Shown: positions 36,364 to 45,728 of the stretch, one piece after another
How the letters are laid out: the number at the start of each line of letters is the position of its first letter
Numbering within the stretch: position 1 is the stretch's first letter
From: Microbacterium lushaniae
GTDB lineage: Bacteria > Actinomycetota > Actinomycetes > Actinomycetales > Microbacteriaceae
Length of the DNA stretch: 64,000 nt
Direction: 5' to 3'
Assembly: GCF_008727775.1 (NCBI RefSeq)
Contig: NZ_CP044232.1
Span: 3,534,001-3,598,000, forward strand
Notes under the pieces: model-generated
What the model was told of the DNA's origin: nothing
The model's database searches: none
What the model saw: the letters and a program-made list of their open reading frames with translations, nothing else
Position numbers and translations under genes: made by a program

Positions 36364-36395
36364 GCAATTCGTCCAACGCATCACTGGACGAATGC
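36364..36395. repeat. REP-like inverted repeat A
   Basis: GCAATTCGTCCA pairs with TGGACGAATGC around nine bases, with one bulged A. Its core GTCCAA is shared with the palindrome at 38747. Confidence 0.7.
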
Positions 36396-36413
36396 CAGGG
36401 GCGAGGAGCTTCC

Positions 36414-36442
36414 CAATTCGCCAACGCCTCGTTAGCGGATTG
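36414..36442. repeat. REP-like inverted repeat B
   Basis: CAATTCGCCAACG and CGTTAGCGGATTG pair at 11 of 13 positions around three bases. It is the second palindrome of this type within 80 bp. Confidence 0.6.
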
Positions 36443-36517
36443 CCCGGGGCGCGGCGCCCGCCCACATCCGGACGACCTCGAACCCGCCACAAAGCGGCGA
36501 GTGGTTTCGCTTCGGCG

Positions 36518-36579
36518 CCTAACCGACAGTAACGGGGCCGCTGTTTTCCTATACGCGGCCTAACCGAGATTAACGGGCC
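36518..36579. repeat. Pair of direct repeats, possible TnsB sites
   Basis: CCTAACCGACAGTAACGGGG (36518) and CCTAACCGAGATTAACGGG (36559) are imperfect copies 41 bp apart in the same orientation. Tn7-like ends carry several repeats of about 20 bp bound by TnsB, so this could be the right end. Copies at the left side were not found. Confidence 0.45.
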
Positions 36580-36665
36580 ACCTACTGGCCGCCATGCGGA
36601 CCGCGAGGCCCCACATGGAGTCAGACAGGGCTGACGGCGACTGCTTTGGGCGCGTCAGATTGCCG

Positions 36666-36842
36666 TCACGTTGACCACGTCCAAGCATCCCGCTGCGCGT
36701 CGCGGAGAACATCTGCAATCTCGCTGGCTGCCAGTCGTTCGATCTTCGGGGGGACCGGTTGGCCGCGCTCGTCGCGGTCAGCTCCGTTCAGCCACAGCGC
36801 CCACGACCAGGGGTCCGCTTCGGCGGCTGCCTCGGCGGGCAC
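36666..36842 (-). CDS. Short acidic hypothetical protein
   Basis: A 58-residue frame from a GTG (VPAEAAAEADPWSWALWLNG, PKIERLAASEIADVLRDAQR). The helix-forming C-terminal half and composition look coding. It lies in the same frame as, and 54 bases after, the next small gene, so the two could be pieces of one disrupted gene. No family recognised. Confidence 0.35.
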   Translation of the reverse strand: MPAEAAAEADPWSWALWLNGADRDERGQPVPPKIERLAASEIADVLRDAQRDAWTWST

Positions 36843-36896
36843 CCCGCCGGATGAGCGCCGCTCGAAACCTTGCGAGCAAGTCCTCTCCCGGGCGTG

Positions 36897-37070
36897 TCAC
36901 GGCCTGTACCGCGCGCGCACCTCGGCGGCACTATGGAGCTCGCCGTCCGCCGCCTGCCGGCGAGCCGCCGCCACGTCCTCGATCACCCCGGGCTGCGCCT
37001 CCCAGAACTGCGTCTCACTCAGGGAGTCGTGCGCGGCCGGGGCGTTCTCCATATCGCCATTCTCGGGCAC
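36897..37070 (-). CDS. Small antitoxin-sized protein
   Basis: About 57 residues (start at GTG 37070, or ATG 37052). The sequence LSETQFWEAQPGVIEDVAAA and GELHSAAEVRARYRP resembles the C-terminal part of short prevent-host-death or RelB-type antitoxins, but this is a weak likeness. No intact toxin gene follows: a GTG overlapping its stop opens only about 40 residues of basic sequence. Possibly a remnant of a toxin-antitoxin pair. Confidence 0.4.
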   Translation of the reverse strand: MPENGDMENAPAAHDSLSETQFWEAQPGVIEDVAAARRQAADGELHSAAEVRARYRP

Positions 37071-37399
37071 AGACACCCCCGGCGCCTAGGGATGTAGCTC
37101 CGTTCAGCGTGCCGCCGCGGTAAAAGCTGGCCTGGCCGGACCCGCCACCCTCCTAGCGAGCGATGACCGCAGGGTCCCGCTCCTAAGAGACCGGGAGCTG
37201 TGGAACTCAACGTCTCGACCTCTGTCAGGCTCCCACCGCACACCCGAATAAGTGCGAGCCACACCTTGCTCTTGGCCGGTCCCGGCATCACAGCACGCCT
37301 CGGAACGATGCGCCGGATACCGTCTCCCGACTCGCTACCCACAGCCCTTGCCTTCGGCGAGCAATAGGCGCCGAGGCGACCGCTCGGTACTGTAACCGA
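37071..37399. other. Stretch without a recognisable gene
   Basis: A long minus-strand frame crosses this stretch but its product has no protein-like character. I see no gene, RNA or clear repeat. A TACTGT box near the right edge is the likely -10 of the next gene. Confidence 0.5.
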
Positions 37400-37789
37400 A
37401 TGCGGGGTCGAAGCAGCGCGGCCGAGATCGCGGCTGAGCTCTCGAAGGCCGTAGCCAGAGGAAACGGTCGGCTTGCGTACCGACTGCTTATTCAACTGGC
37501 CGACGACCTCCGTGCCGTGGATGCTGCTGGACGCGTAGTCCTCGCCGCGGAAGAACCGCCGAATGTCGGGCGATGGAGCGACGCGATCGCCGGAATCGTC
37601 GAACTCCGCCTTCGAGAAGCTGGAGCGCCTCTGCCCGACTGGGTGGTCGCGAGCATCGGTGATCCAAACGATCTGTGGGAGCCCGATCGCGGCGTGAAGC
37701 TGCCATGGGGGGCCGACCTGAAGCTTGTGCCGGAGCCATTGAGTCGGCGGGGCGTGGCGATCGAGGCGAGTGAGCTTGAAAGCGTCTGA
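37400..37789 (+). CDS. Hypothetical protein, possibly first gene of a lost TA pair
   Basis: 129 residues starting at an ATG that is only six bases after a TACTGT box, so the message is probably leaderless. The sequence is helical at first (AAELSKAVARGNGRLAYRLL), then has GIVELRLREAGAPLPDWV and ends LSRRGVAIEASELESV. This pattern recalls short proteins encoded just before DUF6036-type nucleotidyltransferase genes in actinobacterial toxin-antitoxin-like loci (from memory). No such partner follows here, only degraded sequence. Confidence 0.6.
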   Translation: MRGRSSAAEIAAELSKAVARGNGRLAYRLLIQLADDLRAVDAAGRVVLAAEEPPNVGRWSDAIAGIVELRLREAGAPLPDWVVASIGDPNDLWEPDRGVKLPWGADLKLVPEPLSRRGVAIEASELESV

Positions 37790-38244
37790 ACCGAACGGAC
37801 ACCGCGTTCGTCATGCTCGTTACCCAGTCGGGGTTTATCACCCGAGGAGGGCGGACCAGGCGACCGCGAATCTAGCGCGGGGGCTCCGCGAGTGAGGCAC
37901 TCTCCCGCGCCGAGATCCCAACTACCGAGGAATGCTCGGCCGTTCCCCGGGCTGCCAATCTGTGAGGATTTCTTGTGCGTTGGCGGCAACAGCGGCGGTC
38001 GCGCGTGGTCTCTCGACATCCCGATACACGCGTCCTGAAGGATCAGACCGTGACGGCGAACCATCCGGAAGTCCCGGATAGTCGACCTGCCGATTCAACG
38101 TGGCAGCCACCGCGTGCAACCCACAGTGGAGGCCTCCACGCGCGGCTAAGCGCCCTGCTCGAAACGGCCGCGCAGATGCTCGGGGATCGGCTCCACGCCG
38201 CGGAGCGCGCCGTCCCGCCCTGCGTTAAGAGGGCGCCTTTGCCG
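37790..38244. other. Degraded stretch without an intact gene
   Basis: No intact gene found. A minus-strand frame (37922-38119) ends in a plausible-looking helix (TAAVAANAQEILTDWQPGE), which may be a remnant. Nothing else is recognisable. Confidence 0.45.
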
Positions 38245-38466
38245 TCATGACGAGGAGCCCGAGGCGTCCGGGGTTCGGGTCGGAGCGTCGATCTGGTCAG
38301 GCACGAAGCTTCGACCGATGATGCGCTCAACTGCGGCAGGCTGTTGGCGGACAGCAATAAGCGTCCTCAGTGCGAGATCCAGCGTCTCGCGGTTCGACGG
38401 TGTCCCAGCGAGTTCCTTCGCCTGCTGCAGCAAAGCGATGTCGATATCGATCGACGAAACCGTCAT
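38245..38466 (-). CDS. VapB-type antitoxin, orphan
   Basis: 73 residues from the ATG at 38466 after GAGGAGG. The fold is a ribbon-helix-helix of the VapB/DUF2191 type: VSSIDIDIALLQQAKELAG, then SNRETLDLALRTLIAVRQQ. The C-terminal tail, which in VapB neutralises the toxin, is IGRSFVPDQIDAPTRTPD. VapC PIN toxins usually follow immediately; here the downstream sequence shows no PIN domain, so it looks like an orphan. Residual autoregulation is possible. Confidence 0.75.
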   Translation of the reverse strand: MTVSSIDIDIALLQQAKELAGTPSNRETLDLALRTLIAVRQQPAAVERIIGRSFVPDQIDAPTRTPDASGSSS

Positions 38467-39033
38467 GGCTGCCACCTCCTCCTCTTGACCCAATGAACGC
38501 GGAATCGCCAGCGGCGCGGACGGGCGCGTCCTCCGCGATGTTGCTTGTCACCTCCGTGCTGTGTTGTCACAGATCCTCCTGCAATTCTCCCCTGACTATG
38601 AACCATGAGCGCGATACCGACAAGCCTTTCGATGCCGCACCGCCACCAACCTCATGGCCGGGTACACCTAGCGGCTCGCCACAGTCGGAGCTGAAGCCCG
38701 AACATCAACCGGGCATGAGCGGCTGATCGGCACGCCTCGGCTCCCGGCAATCGTCCAATGGCTCGTTGGACGATTGCGTCGCGCCCGCCTCGTCATCCTG
38801 TCGGCGCGATCTGCCCGCGGGCTGCTCAGGTCAAGAAGCGCCTTGCGTACGGCCGCGTGCTGTTCGGCGGGTACCCCTGGTCGCTGATCGTCACCGCGAC
38901 CGGCGGGGCCGCTCCCTAGAGTCGGCCGTCTGGCGACCACCTCTCCGATGCCTATAGGAGGCGGCTGCGTCCCGACGCACCGCGTCGAGACAGGCCCCAG
39001 TAGCTCGTTGCGGTTCTTTGTTCACCAGGGACG
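38467..39033. other. Mostly non-coding stretch with gene remnants
   Basis: A 42-codon frame at 38598-38726 (MNHERDTDKPFDAAPPP) is possible but unsupported. Just before a TAG at 38917 a frame reads KKRLAYGRVLFGGYPWSLIV, which resembles the end of a real protein whose beginning is missing. A REP-like palindrome lies between them. Confidence 0.4.
38747..38777. repeat. REP-like inverted repeat C
   Basis: GCAATCGTCCAA and TTGGACGATTGC pair perfectly around seven bases. It is the best-preserved member of the palindrome family seen at 36364 and 36414. Confidence 0.75.
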
Positions 39034-40434
<1,401 letters not shown>

Positions 40435-40452
40435 CGTAACCTCGCGGTTACG
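40435..40452. promoter_or_regulatory. Palindromic operator before the ArsR gene
   Basis: CGTAACC-TCGC-GGTTACG is a perfect dyad ending eight bases before the ATG and overlapping the likely -10 (TTACGCT). This placement fits autorepression by the ArsR-family protein. Confidence 0.65.
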
Positions 40453-40460
40453 CTTTGGCC

Positions 40461-40811
40461 ATGGACGTCTTCGAGGCTTTGGCTGACCCGACAAGGCGGC
40501 GAGTCGTGATGCGTCTCTCCGACGGCCCGCTGTCCGCCGGCGAACTCGCCGCCACCGAACCGACGAGTCGCCCTGCCGTCAGCAGGCATCTGAGGATTCT
40601 TCGCGAGTCCGGCCTCGTCGATGTCGAAACAGACGGCCGGATCCGCCGCTACCGACTCCGTCGCGACCCCCTCTCGGCCGTTCGGGTGTTCCTCGATGAG
40701 CTGGTGCAGCCACCCATCCCGAGTGCGGCGCTCGACGGCCTCGACCTCGAGGTTCGTCGCACGATCCGTGAGCGTTCCCTCACGCACGAACGGCGACAGG
40801 AGATCTCATGA
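40461..40811 (+). CDS. ArsR-family repressor
   Basis: 116 residues. The protein begins DVFEALADPTRRRVVMRLSD and has the ArsR winged helix (TSRPAVSRHLRILRESGLVD, then DGRIRRYRLRRDPL). No metal-binding cysteines are present, so it belongs to the non-metal group that usually pairs with an SRPBCC (AHSA1) gene, as here. The downstream gene overlaps by four bases (ATGA). A palindrome over its own promoter suggests autoregulation. Confidence 0.9.
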   Translation: MDVFEALADPTRRRVVMRLSDGPLSAGELAATEPTSRPAVSRHLRILRESGLVDVETDGRIRRYRLRRDPLSAVRVFLDELVQPPIPSAALDGLDLEVRRTIRERSLTHERRQEIS

Positions 40812-41308
40812 CCGACAGCACGACCCCGACACCGACGGGAAGCACCATGAACGGTCCACTGGGCAGGGAAGTCCGGTTGCACCGGCGCTTCCACGCACCG
40901 ATGGATGCCGTCTGGGCGGCGATGACCGAGTCGGCCCGACTCGAGCGCTGGATCGGGCGATGGGAGGGTGACCCCGCCACGGGGACGATCACCTTCTACA
41001 TGACCGCTGAAGGCGAGGACGTCGAGGGCCAGGAGTTCCGCATCCAGGAGTGCGTGCCGCCCCAGCGGTTCCGCGCTGAGACGCGCACGGGCTCGAACCT
41101 CTGGCAGGTGCGCTTCGACCTCCAGGACGAGGGAGGAACCACGAGACTCACCTTCGCGCAGGCGCTCGGCAGCGATGACCCGGCGATGATGGGGCCGGGG
41201 TGGGAGTACTACCTGGATCGACTCGGTGCGACGTTGAGCGGAGGCGATCTGCAGGAGATCCGCTTCGAGCAGTATCACCCTGCGATGTGCGATCACTACG
41301 CCGGATGA
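40808..41308 (+). CDS. SRPBCC (AHSA1-like) domain protein
   Basis: 166 residues with the START/Bet v 1-type helix-grip fold: VRLHRRFHAPMDAVWAAMTE, the edge ARLERWIGRWEGDP and the terminal region WEYYLDRLGATLSGG. These proteins are thought to bind hydrophobic small molecules in the cytoplasm. It overlaps the ArsR gene, and the pair is a common two-gene unit in actinobacteria. Ligand unknown. Confidence 0.9.
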   Translation: MTDSTTPTPTGSTMNGPLGREVRLHRRFHAPMDAVWAAMTESARLERWIGRWEGDPATGTITFYMTAEGEDVEGQEFRIQECVPPQRFRAETRTGSNLWQVRFDLQDEGGTTRLTFAQALGSDDPAMMGPGWEYYLDRLGATLSGGDLQEIRFEQYHPAMCDHYAG

Positions 41309-41455
41309 TGGATCGCCCCCCGGCCGCCCTCTGAAATCGGCCGGCCGCGCGCAGGGTTCCGTACGTGACGACCGCTTTGAACCGGACGTCAACGGAGGCG
41401 AATCGCTCGGTGGACCCGGTCGACTTCCGGCCGCGGCGTCTGTCAAGATCTGCGG

Positions 41456-41923
41456 ATGGCCGAGCTGAAGCTGGCGGAGGGCGATGTCCCCGCATTCGTC
41501 GACCGCCTGCTCCCGCTGCAGCGCGAGGCGTACGCCGTCGAAGCCGCGCTGATCGGCGACGACCGCATCCCGCCCCTCCACGAGGACAAGAGCGACCTCA
41601 GCTCGGCCGGCCTCTGCTGGCTGATCGAGGTCGACGGCGACCGGGTGGTCGGTGCGCTCGGGTACCGCACAGACGACGGCGTCGTGGACCTCGATCGTCT
41701 GATCGTCGATCCGTCGTGTCACCGGCGGGGCATCGGATCGCGGCTGGTGAAACGCGCGCTGGCCGAGGGCCCGCGCGTCACGGTCTCCACCGGCCGTGAG
41801 AACGCTCCGGCGCGCCGGTTGTACGAGTCACTCGGCTTCGCCCATCGGGGGGATCGCGAAGTGATCCCCGGCCTGTGGATCAGCGAGTATCTGCACGTCT
41901 CGGACGACCCCGCGAAGCGCTGA
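41456..41923 (+). CDS. GNAT-family N-acetyltransferase
   Basis: 155 residues with the acetyl-CoA binding motif A (LDRLIVDPSCHRRGIGSRLV, R-x-x-G-x-G/A form) and motif B (NAPARRLYESLGFAHRGD). It would transfer an acetyl group to an amine; the substrate is unknown. CAAGAT about seven bases before the ATG suggests a leaderless transcript. It converges with rbsK, leaving 18 bp. Confidence 0.88.
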   Translation: MAELKLAEGDVPAFVDRLLPLQREAYAVEAALIGDDRIPPLHEDKSDLSSAGLCWLIEVDGDRVVGALGYRTDDGVVDLDRLIVDPSCHRRGIGSRLVKRALAEGPRVTVSTGRENAPARRLYESLGFAHRGDREVIPGLWISEYLHVSDDPAKR

Positions 41924-41941
41924 CGGATCTCCCGTCCGCGC

Positions 41942-42778
41942 TCAGGCGTACGCGTCGAGGCGCTGCAGGTCGGGCTGCGCCCCCGGCCGGGTGACCGCAT
42001 CCGCCCCCACCGCGCACGCGGCCCGCAGCGCCCGCTCGGGGTCCCAGCCCGCGTGGAGGGCGAGGGTCAGCGCCGCGCAGAACGCATCGCCGGCGCCCAC
42101 GGAGCTGACCGCGCGCACCGTCGGCGCCGCGACCCGGACCGCCTCGCGTCCGCGGCGGAACAGCGCTGCTCCGGCCGAGCCGTACGTGACGGCCACGAGG
42201 GACGCCCGCGAGAGTTCGGGAAGCACGGCGTACTCGAGCTCGTTGACGATGAACAGGTCGGCGCGGTCCACGAGCTCCGGCGGCAGCGACTGGGCGGGCG
42301 CGGCGTTGACGGCGAGGAATCCCGGCACGGCAGTGGTCAGCGCGGCCACGACGGGCAGGGGGATCTCCAGCTGCGTGAGCACCGCCTCATCCGGCGTGAA
42401 CGTCACACCGTCGACGGTCACATCGTGGTTCGCGCCGGGGCACACCACGATCTGGTTCTCACCCTCGTCGTCGACCGTGATGAGGGCCGTGCCGGTGGGC
42501 GCGTCAACGAGCCAGACCTCACCGGCGTCGACCCCCGCGTCGCTGAGGTTCTGCAGCATCGCGCGGCCGTCGGTGTCGTCGCCCACGGCGCCGACCATCC
42601 GCACGCGTCCGCCCAGGCGCGCAGCCGCGACCGCCTGGTTCGCGCCCTTGCCGCCGGCATCGCGGGTCAGGGTGCCGCCGAGCACCGTCTCGCCGGGCTC
42701 GGGGAGGCGGGCGACGGATGCGGTGACGTCGACGTTGATGCTGCCGACCACGCACAGGGAGCCGAGGGGAGAGGCCAT
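41942..42778 (-). CDS. rbsK: Ribokinase (PfkB family)
   Basis: 278 residues. PfkB signature 1 is GGKGANQAVAAARLG, after CVVGSINVDVTA at the start. Signature 2 with the catalytic Asp is SSVGAGDAFCAAL near the C terminus. This matches ribokinase, which phosphorylates ribose to ribose-5-phosphate, although related sugars or nucleosides cannot be excluded. It diverges from a nucleoside hydrolase, which would release ribose from nucleosides, so the two probably form a salvage pathway sharing the 123-bp control region. Confidence 0.88.
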   Translation of the reverse strand: MASPLGSLCVVGSINVDVTASVARLPEPGETVLGGTLTRDAGGKGANQAVAAARLGGRVRMVGAVGDDTDGRAMLQNLSDAGVDAGEVWLVDAPTGTALITVDDEGENQIVVCPGANHDVTVDGVTFTPDEAVLTQLEIPLPVVAALTTAVPGFLAVNAAPAQSLPPELVDRADLFIVNELEYAVLPELSRASLVAVTYGSAGAALFRRGREAVRVAAPTVRAVSSVGAGDAFCAALTLALHAGWDPERALRAACAVGADAVTRPGAQPDLQRLDAYA

Positions 42779-42901
42779 CCCACCATTGCACCACGCTGCC
42801 TGTGCGGGAATCGGGCGGCGCACGTTGTATAACCGAACAGTGCCGCTTTCGGCGGCGCGTGGACGACGGGGTCCGCATCCGCAACGTCCGCGAGGAGCCG
42901 C

Positions 42902-43858
42902 ATGACCACCCCGATCCCCGTCTACCTCGACTGCGACCCCGGCATCGACGACACGCTCGCCCTGGCCTACCTGCTGGCCGCGCCGAACGTCGAGCTGGTC
43001 GGCATCGGCACCGTCAGCGGCAACACATCGGCGGCGCAGGCCGCGCGCAACACGCTCGACCTCCTTGCGCTCGCCGGCGCCCCCGCCGTTCCCGTGGCCG
43101 TCGGCGCGCACGACCACCTCGACCATCCCTACGGCGGCGGCGCGGGGTGGGTGCACGGCGAGAACGGCATCGGCGGTGTGGATCTGCCGCGCGGTGCACG
43201 CGAGCCGGATCCTCGGACCGCGGTTCAGCTGCTCATCGATCTCTCCCACGAGTACGAGGGCCGTCTGCACGTGCTCACGATCGGGCCGCTGACGAACATC
43301 GCGCACGCGCTGGAGGCCGACCCCACCCTGCCCGGACGGGTGGCCGAGGTCACGGCCATGGGCGGTGCGGCCCTGGTCCCGGGCAACATCACGCCCGCCG
43401 CCGAGGCCAACGTGTTCAACGACCCGCACGCGGCGGCCGCGCTCATCGCCGCGGACTGGGACGTGACCCTCGTGCCACTGGACGTGACGATGGAGCACAC
43501 CCTCGACGAGGATCAGCGCCGGATGCTGCTGGCCGACGAGCGCCCGTTCGTCCGGGCCGTGGGCGAAGTCCTCGACCACTACTTCGACTTCTACGTCGGC
43601 ACATACGGCCGGCGCACGTGCGCGCTGCACGATCCGCTCGCGGCGGTCATCGCAGCCGGCGCGGTCACGCCCACCCGCGCTCCGCGGGTACCTGTCGTGG
43701 TCGACGTATCAGACGGCCCAGGACGGGGGCAGACCATCGCCGACCTCCGCGGCCAGCGCATCGGCGTCCGCGACCACGACGGCGTCCGCACGCGCCTGGT
43801 CCTGGACGTCGGGTCGTCGATCGGCCAGCACCTGGTCGACACGATCCTCGCCGGCTGA
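42902..43858 (+). CDS. Inosine/uridine-preferring nucleoside hydrolase
   Basis: 318 residues with the calcium-binding signature DCDPGIDDTLAL at the N terminus, TIGPLTNIAHAL in the middle and the conserved TAMGGAALVPGN and EANVFNDPHAA. It cleaves ribonucleosides into base and ribose. GAGGAG lies before the ATG. Divergent from ribokinase, which would use the freed ribose. Confidence 0.93.
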   Translation: MTTPIPVYLDCDPGIDDTLALAYLLAAPNVELVGIGTVSGNTSAAQAARNTLDLLALAGAPAVPVAVGAHDHLDHPYGGGAGWVHGENGIGGVDLPRGAREPDPRTAVQLLIDLSHEYEGRLHVLTIGPLTNIAHALEADPTLPGRVAEVTAMGGAALVPGNITPAAEANVFNDPHAAAALIAADWDVTLVPLDVTMEHTLDEDQRRMLLADERPFVRAVGEVLDHYFDFYVGTYGRRTCALHDPLAAVIAAGAVTPTRAPRVPVVVDVSDGPGRGQTIADLRGQRIGVRDHDGVRTRLVLDVGSSIGQHLVDTILAG

Positions 43859-43919
43859 GCCCGCCGCCTCGGGCCGCGGGGTGAGGGGCACAGCGGCGGC
43901 GCCCCGTAACCTTGGACGA

Positions 43920-45638
43920 GTGCACCTGAACGACTCGCGCGCGTGGAACCGCTTCTACGCCGAAGGAACCCCCGTCGACATCGAGGAGCCGACCGGCTCC
44001 CTCATCGACCTGCTCGATGACCGCTCGGCGCAATACGCCGACCGCCCGGCGGTGACCTTCTTCGGTGCGTCGCTGACCTACCGCGAACTCGCCGACCGGG
44101 TCTCCCGCGTCGCGAACGGGCTGCGGGAGCTCGGTGTGAGAGCCGGCGACCGCGTCGCCCTCGTGCTGCCCAACGCCCCTCAGCACGTGATCGCGTTCTA
44201 CGCGGTGCTGCGGCTGGGCGGGATCGTCGTCGAGCACAACCCGCTCTACACGCGCGACGAGCTCGAGGCGCAGTTCCGCGATCATGGCGCGGCGCACGTC
44301 ATCTCGTGGGACAAGATGGCTCCCCTCATCCGATCCTTCCCCGCCGACCTCGGCATCCGCACCGTCGTCTCCGTCGACATCACCCGTGCCATGCCGTGGA
44401 CCACGCGCCTGGCGCTGCGCCTCCCGGTGGAGAAGGCCCGCGCATCGCGCGCGAAGCTGACCGCCGCAGCCCCCGGGACGGTGCCCTTCACGCGGCTGGA
44501 GAAGTCCGCGCCGCTGCCGGCCGGCTCCGTCCCCCGCCCCAGCGTCACCGACATCGCGTGCCTGCAGTACACCTCCGGCACCACCGGCGTGCCCAAGGGC
44601 GCGATCATCACGCACGGCAACCTGTGGGCCAACGCGCGCCAGGGCGCCGCGTGGATGCCGCGGTTCACGCACGGCGACGGCCGCATCTACGGCCTCCTGC
44701 CGATGTTCCACGCGTTCGGCCTGCTGCTGTCGGTGATCTACGCCGTGGAGACCGGGTCCAACGCCGTGCTGTTCCCCACGTTCGACCCTGAGCTGGTGTC
44801 ACAGGCGGCGAAGAAGCATCCGCCGACCTTCATCCCCGCCGTCCCGCCCATGTTCGACCGCCTCGCGCGCGTGGCCCGCGAGGGCAGGCTCGACCTGTCC
44901 GGCGTCGTGTACTCGATCTCGGGGGCGATGACCCTCACCCCCGCCGTGGTGAAGCGGTGGGAGGAACTGGCGGGCAGCATGCTCAACGAGGGGTACGGAT
45001 TGACCGAGACGAGCCCCGTCGCGCTGGCGAACCCCTTCGACGACGCACGGAAGATCGGCACGATCGGCATTCCGTTCCCCTCGACCGACATCCGCGTGGT
45101 CGACCCCAACGACCCCGCCCGCGAGGTGGAGCTCGGGCAGGCGGGCGAACTGCTCATCAAGGGTCCGCAGGTGTTCCAGGGGTACTGGAACCGTCCAGAG
45201 GAGACGGCGCAGGCGCTGCTGGACGGCGGATGGCTGCGCACGGGAGACCTCGTGATGCAGGACGAGGACGGGTTCGTCACGGTGGTCGACCGCAAGAAGG
45301 AGATCATCATCACCGGCGGCCTGAACGTCTCGCCCAGCGAGGTCGAGAAGGTGCTCGACGCCGTGCCGGGCGTCGCCGGTTCGGCCGTCGTCGGCGTGCC
45401 CCGGGGCGGCGGCGCCGAGGTCGTCACGGCCGTCGTCGTGCTGGAACCCGGTGCCGTCTTCGACGAGGACGCCGCGCGCGCGGCCGCGCGCGAGCATCTG
45501 GCCGAGTACAAGCGCCCGACCGCCTACCGCGTGTGGGAGGAACTGCCCACGACCCTCATCGGGAAGGTGCTCCGCCGGCGCGTGCGCGACACCCTCATCG
45601 CCGACCGCAACGCGGTGCGCGCCGCACCGGAGGACTGA
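43920..45638 (+). CDS. Long-chain acyl-CoA ligase (AMP-binding)
   Basis: 572 residues of the ANL superfamily: P-loop YTSGTTGVPKG, the YGLTETSP motif, WLRTGDLVMQDEDGF and the C-terminal lysine in TLIGKVLRR. It activates a fatty acid with ATP to acyl-AMP and then acyl-CoA. I start at GTG 43920, seven to eight bases after a TAACCT box, so the transcript is probably leaderless. Chain length preference is not clear. The 3' end meets three copies of a 30-bp repeat. Confidence 0.9.
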   Translation: MHLNDSRAWNRFYAEGTPVDIEEPTGSLIDLLDDRSAQYADRPAVTFFGASLTYRELADRVSRVANGLRELGVRAGDRVALVLPNAPQHVIAFYAVLRLGGIVVEHNPLYTRDELEAQFRDHGAAHVISWDKMAPLIRSFPADLGIRTVVSVDITRAMPWTTRLALRLPVEKARASRAKLTAAAPGTVPFTRLEKSAPLPAGSVPRPSVTDIACLQYTSGTTGVPKGAIITHGNLWANARQGAAWMPRFTHGDGRIYGLLPMFHAFGLLLSVIYAVETGSNAVLFPTFDPELVSQAAKKHPPTFIPAVPPMFDRLARVAREGRLDLSGVVYSISGAMTLTPAVVKRWEELAGSMLNEGYGLTETSPVALANPFDDARKIGTIGIPFPSTDIRVVDPNDPAREVELGQAGELLIKGPQVFQGYWNRPEETAQALLDGGWLRTGDLVMQDEDGFVTVVDRKKEIIITGGLNVSPSEVEKVLDAVPGVAGSAVVGVPRGGGAEVVTAVVVLEPGAVFDEDAARAAAREHLAEYKRPTAYRVWEELPTTLIGKVLRRRVRDTLIADRNAVRAAPED

Positions 45639-45728
45639 CCGGGGTTCAGCTCGCGCGCCACTGCGCGGCCGGGGTTCAGCTCGCGCGCCACTGCGCGGCC
45701 GGGGTTCAGCTCGCGCGCCACTGCGCGG
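45639..45728. repeat. Three perfect 30-bp tandem repeats at a gene end
   Basis: CCGGGGTTCAGCTCGCGCGC and the ten bases that follow are repeated three times (45639, 45669, 45699). The last copy encodes the final residues PAAQWRAS and the stop of the minus-strand oxidoreductase gene; the other two are duplicated copies beyond its stop. It fills the space between convergent genes. Confidence 0.92.

Larger units (their letters stand above)
28753..36580 (+). mobile_element. Tn7-like element (TnsA-TnsB-TnsC-TniQ), ends uncertain
   Basis: Four transposition genes in the order tnsA, tnsB, tnsC, tniQ, overlapping or nearly so, abut the broken hsdM on the left. Three to four cargo-type genes follow. 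I place the right limit tentatively at a pair of direct repeats (36518-36579) that could be TnsB sites. No left terminal repeat fits between hsdM and tnsA, so that end may be deleted. Boundaries are estimates; the gene set is sure. Confidence 0.7.
36216..36665. other. Gene-free stretch with palindromes and direct repeats
   Basis: I see no credible gene here. The stretch holds two REP-like inverted repeats and one pair of direct repeats, listed separately. The unusual density of dyads suggests a recombination or transposon end. Confidence 0.6.

Noticed and set aside
36364..38777. Integron attC-like sites
   Set aside because: GTCCAAC and GTTGGAC fit the attC core pattern, but the hairpins are far shorter than attC sites, lack the L boxes and extrahelical bases, and no integron integrase is present.
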